Shown here in pieces: positions 11,423 to 24,422 of a stretch of DNA of 64,000 nt; position 1 is the stretch's first letter; each line of letters opens with the position of its first letter. The DNA is from Lutjanus erythropterus. Taxonomy: Eukaryota; Chordata; Actinopteri; Lutjaniformes; Lutjanidae. Both the position numbers and the translations under genes were made by a program. The notes below the pieces were generated by a model that was not told the DNA's origin, ran no database searches, and saw nothing but the letters and a program-made list of their open reading frames with translations. The stretch is from NCBI GenBank assembly GCA_020091685.1, contig CM034611.1, forward strand, positions 12,685,909-12,749,908, written 5' to 3'.

Positions 11423-12943
11423 AAAGAAAAACACTGTGCAGCTAACAGGAAGGCAGGGTTCACGTGTCCAACAGATAAGTGTTTTGCAAACACTGCAGCG
11501 TGTGATACAGTCATAAACTGATGACACACTTCTGGTGAGCAGCACCCAGAACAACCCCCTTCTCTCAGTTCTCTGTGCAAGGAAACGCCACTTTGAGCCC
11601 CAGGGCTTCCTCGCACAGGTCACCATATGCAGCAGCACATCATCGTCACCACATCAAACACGAGCAAAGAGATAAGACTATGCGTTTTGTCAGTCTCATA
11701 AGTGTGGTTTGATGTTCTGTTTTGTCACACGGGACCATAAACAGCAGGTGCTGGTTTTGGCTTCACAAAATTAGACTACAATAGAGAAACAATAATTATT
11801 AAGTATTAATAGTATTATATTAAAATCACAAGCCTTTATAAAACAGACCATTCTAATTTAATGTCAGTATCATGTTTTAGTGTGCCTTTAATTCTCAGTA
11901 ACAAATGCTGGTGTACAACCTTTAACCCAATCTAATGAGATGTGGGCCAAACAAACATGGCTTAAGTACAACAACAGACATGGTTATCCCATCATGCTCT
12001 TAATAGAGACATTAATGCCCTGCAGAGCAGAACAAGTTGAGGATTAAAGCGTGAAATGCATCAGAAACTAACGACAAGATCCACACATTTCATCAGAAAA
12101 ATGATCAAAAGGTAAAATCATAGGCAAAACAAATGCCAGGCTACCTGACTGTGTTCCAGACTGGATGCCAGTGGTCAAAATGTATATTCCAAATTATAAT
12201 TAATGCCTGTCAACAAGAAGAATTAAGCAAAAGGCAAATGGTAACCTTGGCTTACATTCACAGTTACATTTGGCTTGCTCCAGGCAGTGCAAGGCCCTTA
12301 GCAAATGGCAGTGCCCCGAAATATTACTGTTGTGTTGACAGAGCAGACAACACCTGCACCGTATCAATTCAGGTCGAAATAAAAGGACAGGAAGAGACCC
12401 TTTGCTGTTTTCACTTCACACACAAACATAAAGTGGAGATATTTAGATTTGTTAACACAAAACAGGCTGACTAGATTTCTTTTTGTTATGAAACAAAACA
12501 ATCCAACTTTGTATCTCTATTTAACCTCCAAAAAACATCCAAGAAATGTGTCTTACCTGTGCAAATGTTTCAAGGTAAAATGGAAAAACACCACCGTACA
12601 TTAGACACTATGCTACAGACACCCAAATCTGATACGCTTTGGTCTAAGTGCACTGTGAGGAGAAAGTAGCTCTCAGCATTTCAACCAATCAGACGTCAAC
12701 CTGAGACCATCTTCCTGTGCAGACTGTTATATTGCACATTAGTTACCACAACAATGTGGTCAAAAACAAACTGAGGTAAGTGCTGGCCTAGATAAACGAT
12801 GTTCTATTGTGCTACTCTGTGTAGGTTAAGTAACAAAAACCAATGGTGTGAAACACAAAGTCACACAATAAGATAGATGAGTGACTAAAGATATATACAT
12901 GTTTAGAGTGCAAAAAACTATGCACATTAACTGGAATGTACAC

Positions 12944-13455
12944 TTTATATTAAGGTGCCTGTAATAAGCGTTAGTTAATAGGTAATTAAAACCTTATAAG
13001 ATGCAAACTGTTAACAAATACATTATAAAGGGTTAATTAATTAATTGAGGTTAGTTAACCTCAGACCCAGTACTCCCAAAATGCATAGTTAACTGTTAAG
13101 AACTGTTAATAAATCCATAATTAAGTATGTAGAAATCTTAATAAAGCAAGAACACAGGCTTAATATAGGTTTAACAATGACACAATAGGTAAGTTAGTCA
13201 GACTTAATAAATGTGTTTGTAATGTTGTGATAAATAATTATAAGAAACGTGTAAGGCTTTTAACATTCTTAAGCAGTCTATAAATACTATAAAGCAGTTC
13301 TTATACTTAAAAGTGGTTATAAATATCTTATAATCTAACAATAAATATGTTTGTTATGCCATTATTAACACTTACTAATGCATATTAATTTATTAAGATT
13401 TTTTAAGAGCCTTATTACCTCTTAACTATTGCTTATTAAGGGCACCTTAATGTTA
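12944..13455. mobile_element. MITE-like element with terminal inverted repeats
   Basis: The left end ttatattaaggtgcctgtaa and the right end (about 13,436-13,455, core ggcaccttaatgtta) are inverted copies of each other. The interior is very AT-rich, made of repeated ttaataa/ttaacaa-type words, with no coding capacity. About 510 bp. The right end lies only about 55 bp from the splice donor of nck1 exon 2. Confidence 0.65.
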
Positions 13456-13510
13456 TCAAATTTTGCTTATTGAACCATCACATGGTGAATTCAATGACAG
13501 ATGTTTTTAC

Positions 13511-13736
13511 CAAGTGTGTCTTTGAGATTCTTGACAATAGAAGCTTTCCTGGCACTGTTTTTCCTCTCCACATAGTTGGACGGCACAAAGCCTGTTTTGT
13601 TGGTGGCATTTCGAACCCTCCACCAGGACTTGGAGTCATCGAGGAGCCACAGGCGCTCGTTTTTCTTGATGTCCAGCTCCTGGTCCTGCTGGGCCATGTA
13701 GTCGAACTTGGCGATGACAATCACCTCTTCCGTCAT
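13511..13736 (-). CDS. nck1: nck1 exon 2: start codon and first SH3 domain (partial gene)
   Basis: First main coding exon of the cytoplasmic adaptor Nck1, 75 codons plus one base. NCK proteins have three SH3 domains and a C-terminal SH2 domain and couple phosphotyrosine signals to WASP/PAK actin regulators. The exon reads [20 protein letters not shown] at its N-terminus, then an SH3 core with the WW pair at residues 38-39 and VPSNY at 51-55, then the basic linker [17 protein letters not shown]. The linker matches vertebrate NCK1 rather than NCK2 (NCK2 has NSLKKGSLVKNL, from memory); the extreme N-terminus [10 protein letters not shown] is more like NCK2. Splicing is clear: a pyrimidine-rich acceptor ending ccaccag, with the exon starting at about 13,751, and donor G|GTAAAA at 13,510/13,509, a phase-1 intron. 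The remaining SH3-2, SH3-3 and SH2 exons are not found between this exon and position 1, so they lie off the left edge. Confidence 0.95.
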
Positions 13737-13751
13737 CTTGCACTAGGTGCA
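13737..13751 (-). other. nck1: nck1 exon 2, 5' UTR part and splice acceptor
   Basis: Fifteen untranslated bases precede the ATG. In the minus direction a long CT-rich tract (about 13,755-13,790) ends in ccaccag, a good 3' splice site. A weaker alternative AG (cacctag) lies nine bases nearer the ATG. This implies a separate non-coding exon upstream, at higher coordinates. Confidence 0.7.
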
Positions 13752-14024
13752 CTGGTGGAGAGAGAGGAGAGGACAAAGAATAGACATCAGAATTACAGTA
13801 TTTTTCAAATAATTGATGAGCAACAAGTCTGGCCAGCTGGCAGCAAAAGCTGCAGTGATAAAGCTTCAGTTTCTACTACAATGAGGAGTACAACACTATG
13901 GCACAGATTCTGCTGTAGTCAAACATTGGATTTCCCCCAAGAAAATGGTAAGCAGAAGTGGTGGGCAAGTCCTTTCAAATAATGAGAAGTCAATAAGCAT
14001 TTAAATGCACAATATCTCATTTCT

Positions 14025-14340
14025 AGGGCTGCAACTCACATTTTTTTTACTGTTTATTAATCTGCAGATTATTTTCACAATTAATCAATTACTAGTCTAT
14101 CAAATGTCAAAAATTATGAAAAATGCTTATCACAGTTTCCCAGAGCTCAAAGTAACATCTGCAAATGGCTCATTTTGTCCAACCAACAGTCCAAAAGCCA
14201 AAAAAGCAGCAAATCTTTAGATGAAAGAAGTTGGAACTTGCAAATGTCATATTTTTGCTGGAAAAATGACCAGACAATCAATTACCAAAATTAGCAACTT
14301 ATTTTCTTTCTATCAATTAATCAACTAACTGTTGCAACTT
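14025..14340. repeat. Teleost gggctgcaact repeat, full-length-like copy
   Basis: Starts agggctgcaactcacatttt and ends with an inverted version, ctaactgttgcaactt. In between are ctgcagattattttcacaa and atgtcaaaaattatgaaaaa, characteristic of this family. Lies in nck1 intron 1, about 270 bp upstream of exon 2. Non-coding. Confidence 0.6.
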
Positions 14341-16208
14341 GAGTAATTTCTGCCCCCATGGGACTCTCACATATTAAAATAATGACAAAAGATGTAGTTT
14401 GACATTGTGTGGGATCATGAGAGTTATCTTCACTGTTTAACAACCACCACCGCCAATGAAAATCTATCGGACATGATAGAAATCGTGTTCATGGATGATG
14501 TAATATTAAAGTTTTATTCATGTAATGTTTAGTTGCATTTGCTAACAGATAAACTAGCAGCTAGGGGGAAACACACTGTTACTTTGAAAAATTACAGATT
14601 TCTATGGCTTGAATCATTGTTAGAAATATTTGGGATAATGTAAGTACACAACTAAACAAACTATAACATATATCTAGGGTTGTTTTAACATTTTAATATG
14701 AAACTTCACAATAGTATAGCTTTAACATTAACATAACTAGGAAATGAACTGAAAAAACATATATGGAACGTAATTTTCACAGAATCGTCCTCTAACCAAT
14801 ATCTTGCCTGTGCATGGATCAGGAAAAGCTGTTTCATCTACCTGCTCAGCCTTCATACATTTTGTTCTCCTACTGTGCCGTTTGCTCCAAACACAATGAT
14901 TAGGTATTATAAGAGACACACCAAAAGTAAATTTAGAAACTGTGTTTGGAAATAGATATCTGTACCTGTACTGCATCAAAGCTGAGAACTTCAAGGGCTC
15001 TGATATGTCTCTGCTGACCTAGAAAAAAAATACAGAATGCATCAGTTATAAATTGACTCTTCTCAGAATTTGCCCAGAATTTTTTTTTAAATAATACTGC
15101 ATTTCTGTTAAAGTGCTGTGAATGCCACTGTTCATGCCAAAATATAGACATCTTATCCAAATATACTATCCTGAAGAAATACCAGCTACCGTTTCCACAG
15201 TTTAGTCTCGTCAGTCATGATTTCCCCACCAATTGTACTCTTGAAATAACAGATAAAAATGACTATTCTTTTCAGTCTTCAACACTAACAGCGGAGTATA
15301 GAGCCGATCTCACAGTATCCACTACATTCTTCATAAATTTACAGAGGGGATGATTTCCTCTCAGAAGCAGTCCAACAATTGTCTATTGTGTAAGCCATCA
15401 AACATGAACCTGTGAGCCAGGAAGATGGCAAACTGAAACAGGGAAGTGAAGAAGAGGAGCTCTGTGCGTCAGCAGTGTGGCTTCATCAGGGAGTGAGGCT
15501 CTCACTGAGCACTAATGATGTAGGCTATTGCTTCAAATTTAGCACAAGCCTATAAATATTCCTAAGTGTGCAGTGCAGCCTATGCAAATGCTGTGATTAT
15601 GTGATCCACATCACAAGCATGGCTCCATTGTTTGCAAAGTTGCTTATCACAAGAGCTTTCAAGTTGCCCTGGTCATTTTAAAATTATCATTTGGGAGTAC
15701 AGTGATACACAATCAAAACTTGTTTGTGTTCAACAATAAGCACATTCACAACCGCCTGGTCTTATGACCCATCTAGCCATCAGCTTAGGTTTATACTGCA
15801 CTGAATGGGCGAGGAGGCACCACCGAAGCGGCTGCTTAGCTGCTCTGATGTCATGGGAGTGGATGGAGTTTCACCTTTCCCCCCCTGACTGACTTCAGGG
15901 ACCAGACACTGACCTCATTGATCGAGAGCACTTGGGTTTTTATTTGAAGCAGTAGTGTCTCAGTTTCAGCTGCAGCTGGCCTTGAGATAGGCCCCCGAAC
16001 CTGATCTTAGGCAAACATAAGAAGCCAAGCTAACTTACAGCATGATTAGCCAAGAGGAGTAAAATACACAATAAATAAGCACAGGCTTACAGCTGAGGAG
16101 AACTTGACTCATGCTTTAATGGAGAAAAAGTCAAGATGTTGATGAGGTGGTTCATCACTTCAGAAAACAAAACGTAGTGTATATAGTGTCACATCTGATT
16201 CCTACAGA

Positions 16209-16618
16209 GGTCCTGAAGGTCAAAACACAACAATTAATAAAACTACATTTTATAAAATACAACATTTCACATAAAATGACAAGGTAGGACTCTACTGTTG
16301 TTGAAATGTGTGAAATGTTGTGTTTTGTGAAATGTTAATGTGTTTCCTAAAATGTTGAGTTTTGTAAAATGTGTTTTGTAAAATGGTGTGTTTTGTGAAA
16401 TGTGTGTTGTAAAACATTGCTGTCTTTTGTTAAATGTCCTGTTTTGTTAGATTTTGTGTTTTGTGCAATGTTGTTTGTAAAGTGTTTTGTGTAATGTTTG
16501 GTGAAATTACGTATTTTATGAAATGCCATCCTTCAAAAAATGATGTATTTTGTGAAATGTGTTTTGTAAAATGTTGCCATGTTTTGTTTATGTCACCATG
16601 TTTTGACCTTCAGGGCCA
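16209..16618. mobile_element. TIR-bounded element with an internal minisatellite
   Basis: Ends are inverted repeats: ggtcctgaaggtcaaaacac on the left and ttttgaccttcagggcc on the right, about 18 of 20 positions pairing. The interior is a degenerate tandem array of 14-17-base units of the type gttttgtgaaatgt / gttttgtaaaatgt, about 20 units between 16,290 and 16,600. About 410 bp, no coding capacity. Confidence 0.65.
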
Positions 16619-18471
16619 CTGTACAATTCCCCCTCTTCACTGGATGAGAGGTGAATAAAAAAACAAGAGCCTGAAGGTAAAATGTGCAATATGAAGACAG
16701 ACTGGCTCTGCATTTCGTATTGCAAGTTTGTAAAGGGGGACACCTGTGGATTGAGCCATCTTTCACCATGGGGGGTGTTGTTGACTTCCTTTACCAAAAC
16801 ACATTTAGGGTGTATGCTGTGGTTTTATGTCATGGCATGTTATTGCCTGCTCCTTTTCCATCTCTAATTAAATTAATGAACACTGGGAGACATGTTAGGG
16901 AGCGGCACACAAAAACAAAGAGCTGATTTACTCTCCTCGAGTGCTGCTTCTTTCACCAAGACAAAAGCAACAAGCTCTCCACTCCCTGGGCTGGGCTGGA
17001 TAACTGTCTGCCAAAGAGGCTGACAAGTGTGTATATGTGCTCCTTCTCCATTTACAACATCCCTCCCTTACTATCTTTTTTCCACTTTTTACTCTCCATA
17101 GCAGCACATGAAATAATCATCAATGCAGGACTTTCCTTTCCCCAGCTATCTCCCATTTTCAGAGAGCACCCTGCAACCCGGTCTTACTTCTTTTTACTGC
17201 CCTCACCCCCCATGACTGGGGTGGCTGAACACTAAGTGCACATTAACACCGCAGTGACTTACACTCGTGCAGATGTGAGGGAGGATCAAAAAGTTGGGCG
17301 ACAGATGCTCTGAGCTAATCGCACAGCTCCAGACTGAGCCAAGGCCACACGCCACCCCAAAGCACTAAACACGAGGTCAGACGGGTCAAACTGCTCAAAT
17401 GGTGTCATATCCACAGTGGATCTCCGCTTACCCTGCCGCCTGGCAGAATTAACAGGTACCCAATCCATCACCCGAGGCACAGAGCACATCGAATAAGAGT
17501 TAAGCAAGTCTGATCAAAGTCTGATATTTGTGCTTTTATACTATACTTCTCCTGAACCAAACAAGTTACTAAAAATTGCAGAGTTTCAAATGTTTACTAT
17601 TTAAAGCAAACATGCCAGAACCAGATTTTGAGCAGCCTGTTGGAGTTAAAACGTAAGATCACAAAAACAGACTACAGCGGGACCTAAGATGAAACAAGTT
17701 CAGAGCCATCTTCCCATATAATGCCAGCTTGATTGGTGACAACAGCATCTGTAATGCTGTCTCCTATTCTACTATTTTAACATTTGAAATAGGCATATAT
17801 AAAACAAAGCTGATTAGTGATCATTTACAAAGGCATGCAGCAGTAGGAGAATAATCCAGAAATTTCAAGGTGAAAAGGACACAGTTGCTGATTTGGAAAT
17901 TAGGAAGACTGCCTTAGATGTAATGACATAATGAATCACTGCTCTCAGCCAAACAGCATATGACCCTTGTGATGAGTAACCAGTCATATAGATGTTTTGA
18001 AGAAGCATGTCAAGCTCCGGAAATAACTTGGGTACCAGACATAAAGCAAAAACAGAATCTGTATGCACGAGCTTTGTGGTTGTCAACAAGGACGACCAGA
18101 CCACATTGATGGTAGACAGGTGGTCAAATCTGGTGGCAGGGTTTTCCCAGCTAACTGTGGCTACTTCTTTGTGGCAACTACTCCTCCCTCAAAATATTCA
18201 AAACTGAGGCCATGACAGAAAAGAAAACTCCCAGCATGATATTTTATTTTTAAATGAACAGAGAATTTTAGTGTTTCTGCAGCGGCTTCACAATAAAAGG
18301 TTCACCAGCAGTTTGAAGCACCAGCAGAGGGTATTCTATTTGCATCAATACCATCTTAACAACAGCTTACTTCATTAAAGCTCCTATAAAACAGCAAATG
18401 GGAAGCCCACCTACTGGTAACTATGGTAGGGGAACACTGAATTGGGCAACTTAATAGCAGTTAGTTTGATT

Positions 18472-19385
18472 AGGGCTGCAGCTAATTAATGTTTTCATTA
18501 TTGATGAAACTCTGGATTATACTTTTTATTGACTAAATCAATTGACAAAATGTCAGAAAATCCAGAGCCAAGTGTGACCTCTTTATATTGCTGTACAATC
18601 AATGTGCAGTAAAGATGTTCCAATACCATTTTTTGCTTCCTGATACCTAAACCAATACCAAGCACCAATCCAACACCAGTGTGTTAAGAAATACATGTTT
18701 ATTAACAGTTTAATAGCTTTACACTACTCACCCTGTATGGATGTGCTATGATTGTTGTGTGACTTAGCTCAGGTTAAAAAACACTTGGTGTATGCTGGGT
18801 CACTGCTGTGGGAAGTGTAAGGGCCCTGTTTTGCAGCCAATGAATTTCGTGATATCGGATTTGTGCACAGACACAGATAACTGTTGCAGCATTTTAGGCA
18901 GTAACAAAGGCATTTTGGATAATAGTATCGGAATCGCAACAGCTAGGGCAGCCCCCCAATAGTCGACAAAAATATTAGTCAGCGAGAAGAGTCTTAGTCA
19001 ACAATGTTTTCAATTTGTAAGCCACAGAAAAACAAACAAAAAGCAGGTTCAGGACTTCAGGATCTGCACCTTGCCATTAGGCCTTTTCTCTTGTAACAAT
19101 TTGGTCACTGGACTGCTACTACAAGTGACAAATTCAGACTTAGCATTATTGATTTTGCCATTAACGTTTAACAGGCGACTTGCTTTTGGCCCCCCAAAAT
19201 ATATATTTAAATAATTAAATTAATATAAATGTGCAATGAGTAGTCAACTACTGACTTGAACTGACAGCTACTAGTTAACTAGGAAAATCAATCAACTGAC
19301 AATAAAAATGGGTGGTTATGCATTTTCTGTTAAAACATCAAAAAGGACTCAATTGATGATTATTCTGTTACCTGTAAAGCAGCCC
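18472..19385. repeat. Mosaic of decayed teleost repeats
   Basis: Three pieces can be seen: a partial gggctgcagctaattaat copy (18,472-18,600); a segment beginning aaagatgttccaataccatt and ending with gtatcggaatcgcaacag (about 18,608-18,945); and a segment with agtcgacaaaaatattagtc and tagtcaactactgacttg (about 18,955-19,270). All are non-coding and heavily mutated. Boundaries are approximate. Confidence 0.45.
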
Positions 19386-22084
19386 CATGCTGAAAAAAAT
19401 CTTCAATTCACTGGCAACAATAAAACACTGAATTCTCTGTGTTGATGATACTACATGACAGAATAGCGTGACAAAGTAGAGGTGAGCCTATTTGTGTCAT
19501 GCAAGTATAGACAACTTTTAACTGCTAAATACCAAGCTGATACAGTGAGCTCATCTTATCTACTCCCATAGCAACAATTGTGCACCAGTGGTCAACCAGT
19601 GCTCTATCAGAAATACACTTATGTTCTCAAGAGTGTCAACAGTGGTCACAGCTGTTTCCCTTCAGCGAGAGACCACTAACCCAATTCTGACACAGTTATC
19701 TTCAACAAATAAAAAAAAATAATAATACAGTAGTGATTTTCTACTTGAATTTTCAGAAAATAAATTTTTGCTTGTCAATAAACTGTAAAGAAAAAGGCTT
19801 AAATAGCACAGTAAACCACAAACCACAGCAACTGCATATCAGTGGTGATAGAGATGCAGGCTGCAACTTTGCGAGTTACTATGAAACAACAATGACATGA
19901 GTTCACCACATCCTGCAGTCTACAGCTGCTGCCACAACCCCCTGTATCTCTGTGGGGAAAAAATACAAAAGCGATGATCTCGTCAAAGAGCACACCCAGC
20001 GGCTTATGTGGAAATGCACTATATAATAAAGGTATGCAAAAAAGCATGGAAAAGTATTAAGTGTGGATTCCACTCAATGGCTTTGACTTTATTTACCAGA
20101 CTGCCATCACAGGTATCTTTGTAAAAATGAAGTCACAACAACTGGTTACTGTGTAATGTAAACAAGCCTCAGATAAGAATTATGGATCCTTGTCTCTCTT
20201 TGCAGTGGGAGCAAATAGTGTAGCACTGCTCCACAGGATTGCTGAGGCATTGAGACAGCAACAGCATGAGCTCACAGAGGCAGACAGAGTAACCTAATCC
20301 CTGTGACAGCCTGCTAAAATCACAGCCTCTGCTGCCTTCTGGAATGTGCTCTGTATGCTCACTGCTCACTCAGCCCCTCTGGCACTGCTGCACTTCCTCC
20401 AATTTTACACCAAAATTCACATTTTGGCCATGGGGGAAGGCCTGCTTCACCAAAGGACAGTACAGACACAGCGATGAACTGATGAATACATGCTAGTGCT
20501 CTTTTTCTTACATCGAATAGCGGCAACTGAAGCCCATGAGACTGCATCTCATCCCAGCTGTCCTAGATTCTCTCAAAACAAAACAGCAGCATAGCAGCAA
20601 AGGGTCATGGGAGACTTGGCAGGCCAGCTGTGAGACAGGAAGTGTGGACACAAGGGTGACCGGATGATGGGAAAGTGATGCAATCTGACAGTGCAGGCTT
20701 GACCTGCTTGATGAGTTCAGATAACTTATCTTTGCCTTGCGTTGGTGCATGTAATTTACCTCAATTAAGAGATGCGAGATCAAGTGTTCTATTGCAGGAA
20801 GAAAATATGACGTTCCCCATTAACATTAATTGTATTGTTCTACTATCATATTTAAACTTTGAGGGCAGGGGGCCTCTAGAGTGTTTTGGGCTAAGCATTT
20901 AGGCTCATGACTGTGTGAAACCAGTTGGTTATCCACCCCTCGGGATCACCCTCAGCAGTTGAGAATGGCCTAAAATAGACCGGGGCTCATGTCCTTTGAG
21001 AATTGCCAGAGATTTACTCTCATAGCAACAACTAACACCAAAAGTTTCAAGCCGTCTTTTAAGCCAACTTCACATCAAAAGGCTCCCTCTGTGCTCAAAA
21101 CAAATCTGTGAGAAGCGTACACAAACGCCACTGTTTGAAATATGTTCTTGCATAGCAATTTAGCCACTAAATGCAAAGTCTCATGTTAAGTCTAACCAGG
21201 CCACTCTGACTTATTGTACAGAGAAATTATTTATAAAGACAAGAGCAGTATTTATAAAGCTTAGGGGAATCTTATCCAAATGATAATGTATAACCAAATA
21301 CCTCTTTAATTACTCTAGAGCTACACATACTGAACTTTAATCACAGACTATTCTTCATTCAAATCTATGGTAGGGCTCAAGATTAACAATGTCCCATGGT
21401 CTTGAAGACAGCAGAAAATGTATCTGGAATGAACGGACATCTTCCATGGGACAAAAATGACTTTTATGTTATGTATGTATGTATTAACTACTGTTTTGCA
21501 AATGACAAACTGAACCAAGCGCTGACTATAGCAGGGCACATCTTCTCATGCTGTCACCATACTTACTAGTTATCACAGGCTGGCTGGCTACAAATGGTCT
21601 AGCCAACTGTTTGCTACTAGCTAGCCAACTTTAGCCCTTACTGTGTGTGAGTGAGCTAAAGTTGGTTGATTCTGTGATGTTTTGGTTCAGATATTAAAAT
21701 CTGCAAGGACACTAACTATGAATGGAGGTAGGGCTGTGACGATAACCACATTATTGGTCATGTGATGCCCACTGTGGAGTTGAGTTCCCGTCATTACTGC
21801 CAGATTGACAACTTTCTAGATAGACGATACTGGAATTTCTAATTTTGATATAATACCTTTAACAATATCAATATTTGATGTTCATGGGGAAAAGCTGACT
21901 CATTGAGGGCATAAAATTTTGGATATTTATTCAAAGATAAGTATAACATGATGAGTGACAAGAAGAAGGTAGCACTGTGAGTATGTAAGAGAAGGCGGGG
22001 TTTTGTGGGCAATGCATCGTCTTGCAGGACAGCAGTTAACTCAAAATAAATAAATAGATTTAATTATTTCCTCAACATTTTAAT

Positions 22085-22466
22085 CATGTTTTTATTTATT
22101 CATTCATTCATTCATTTTCTGTAACCGCTTATTCCCAAAGGGCCGCGGGGGGCTGGAGCCTATCCCAGCTGACACTGGGCAAGAGGCGGGGTACACCCTG
22201 GACAAGTCGCCAGTTCATTGCAGGGCTGACACATAGAGACAGACAACCACTCACATTCACACCTACGGACAATTTAGAGTCACCAATTAACCTAGCATGC
22301 ATGTCTTTGGACTGTGGGAGGAAGCCGAAGAACCCGGAGAGAACCCACGCAGACACAAGGAGAACATACAAACTCCGCACAGAAAGGCCCTGCCCCAGCC
22401 AGCTGGGGGATTTGAACTCAGGACCTTCTTGCTGTGCGGCAGCAGTGCTAACCACCGTGCCGCCCA
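22085..22466 (-). mobile_element. tRNA-headed SINE, about 380 bp, with (GAAT)n tail
   Basis: Read on the minus strand: the head gggcggcacggtggttagca carries an A-box-like TGGTTAGCACTG and a B-box-like GAGTTCAAATCC. A long conserved body follows (ggttctctccgggttcttcg, gtccaaagacatgcatgcta, taattggtgactctaaattg, gctgggataggctccagccc). It ends in gaatgaatgaatgaat. This is one of the most abundant interspersed repeats in fish genomes; I do not assign a family name. Long spurious open frames cross it. It lies in nck1 intron 1, in the same orientation as the gene. Confidence 0.75.
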
Positions 22467-24422
22467 GAGAATAGTCATTACTATATTTTACAATCATTAG
22501 AAACAGATCATAATGTAGATAAGGTATGTAAACACACATAACTTTTCACTTCCCCATTTTCAGTTCCCCGTTGATTACGGCTGCATATTCTCCACTTCAC
22601 AAATCTAAGACTGGATGTTTCTGTCTAGCCCACAGAGGGGTGGCATTGGTGAACTGACTTGCCATTTTTGTGGCTGGAAAACAGGATGAGATGCCCACAC
22701 AGCATGAAGCAATTGATAAAAATCCAATTTTAGCTAAATGTCTTTATGTGTGGATGTCTAAAGCAGTCCTTTATTTAGGAATGATAAGACCAGATCAACA
22801 TAAAAGGGGGTGAGACAAACATTAGACAAAAGTGTTGTCTTCACAGAGTTTCTTACATGAGAGCTTACTGACAAAAAAAGAAAACCAAGATTGTCACAAT
22901 AAAGTAAATCAGTGATCCGTATCAGCCCTGAAAAGCCTGATCAAAGCATCCTTATCATACACCACAAGAAACACATAACCGAAGTGGTTGAAGGAAACAG
23001 GCTAAATTTAGAAATAAGACCACTACATTTGAAGAAACACATTGAAAGTAAGCCAGACTCACACATTATCTAATTATTACCCTCCAGTATTTACACTAAA
23101 TGAGCTAAATGTCATTAAACAACTGGCCTCAGTAGCAGCCTGCAGGCATGGAAACACTTACGTCCTCTCTGTTAGCAAATACCTATCAGAACATAATACC
23201 TCTCTGGAAGAAAGGATATATTTCCTCAGACCCCACCTACATCAGCAGAGCCTACACATCCGCATCCACACCCTGCTGGTTGCTGTCATTGCCAGTTGTT
23301 GTTCTGGGTGGCCTATTTGCTTACAGCTACCAGGTCCAATGATAGCCACATCCAAGCAATCTGGGATCAAAATGAACCTCCAGGTTACCTCACCAACTTG
23401 GAGAGCTCTGGGGGATTTCCCAATGACTAATCTAAGTTTACAAAGCGGGAGGATTCCTAACGTCAAGTACTACAGTACAATAAAGCTGTTTGTGGTTTGG
23501 TTTTGTGTGGTGTCGGGCTACTTGAAACTACTAGTAGCATTAAGGAGTCAGTAAAAGAGATGATCCACATAAAATCTAAATCGGGCCACACCACACAGTG
23601 TACTGTAGCTGTATACCTCATTGCAACTGTAGCCTTCTGGAAAAAGCTATTGTTACAGTCAAAATAGCAGATCATTTGTAAACCACAAGATAATAATCCC
23701 AGACAGCCTATGTCAGAGAGGTGAAATGGATACCCTCACTTCCTCTCAGTCTTCCTACAACCTGGCAAATATGAGCCCTAGGGTGCTGTCACAATAGGAC
23801 TAAACTAGCCACTTGGGATACAAGTCTGGGAGGGCCACGTGTTGAAACCTGTGTATAAGCATCTCGAGAGCAGGAGACATTCCAGATTGCATCGTGATGC
23901 CACAAAAATCTGGGGTCTGCACAAATCAACGAGATCAGCAAGATATTCGATAAGAAAGAGACAAGAAAGAAAACATTTTTCCACAGAAACCCACACCTCT
24001 GTGCTGCCTGACTGAGAAGCATCCTCCAGAGATTTTTAACACTAGGAAGACTGTGCTTGATGAAACTGGAAGTTCTTTTGCAAAACTGTCTCATGTCATT
24101 TCACTTAAAACCACCACTTGTCACATGGACACTAGCAGATGTCAATGCATGTTACAAACTACAAAGGATCAAACCCAGAGACACTGATAGGTTAAACCAA
24201 CATGTCCTAAGTTCAGAACATTTTTGTCAAATGTACACTGGTTCGGAACCCAAAATAGCAGATTCTACATGGGAACCAAAGTAGGCGTATCACATTCTAC
24301 AGGTTGTTGTGCTTTTTGCAACGCCCTCTGTTTATGATGCATCCTTGATTACTATAGTTCCGCTTGAAACTGGTGGAATTACGGGCTGGTTCAGGAGATA
24401 AAACCATGGTTCCAAGAATTTT

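Noticed and set aside
11140..11638. Cys/Val- and Thr/His-rich proteins
   Set aside because: Translations of the (AC)n microsatellite and its flanks.
1..13490. Remaining nck1 exons (SH3-2, SH3-3, SH2)
   Set aside because: Looked for WWRGSYNG-, WWKCR- and FLIRDSES-type peptides on the minus strand among the available frames; none present, so these exons lie outside the window.
13478..13720. Alternative minus frame ([17 protein letters not shown]...) and plus frame across nck1 exon 2
   Set aside because: Shadow frames of the SH3-1 exon, which matches NCK1 along its whole length.
22287..22539. Protein-coding frames of 63-136 codons over the 22.1-22.5 kb region
   Set aside because: They translate the body of a very common SINE-type repeat; no domain, and several frames on both strands are open for the same reason.
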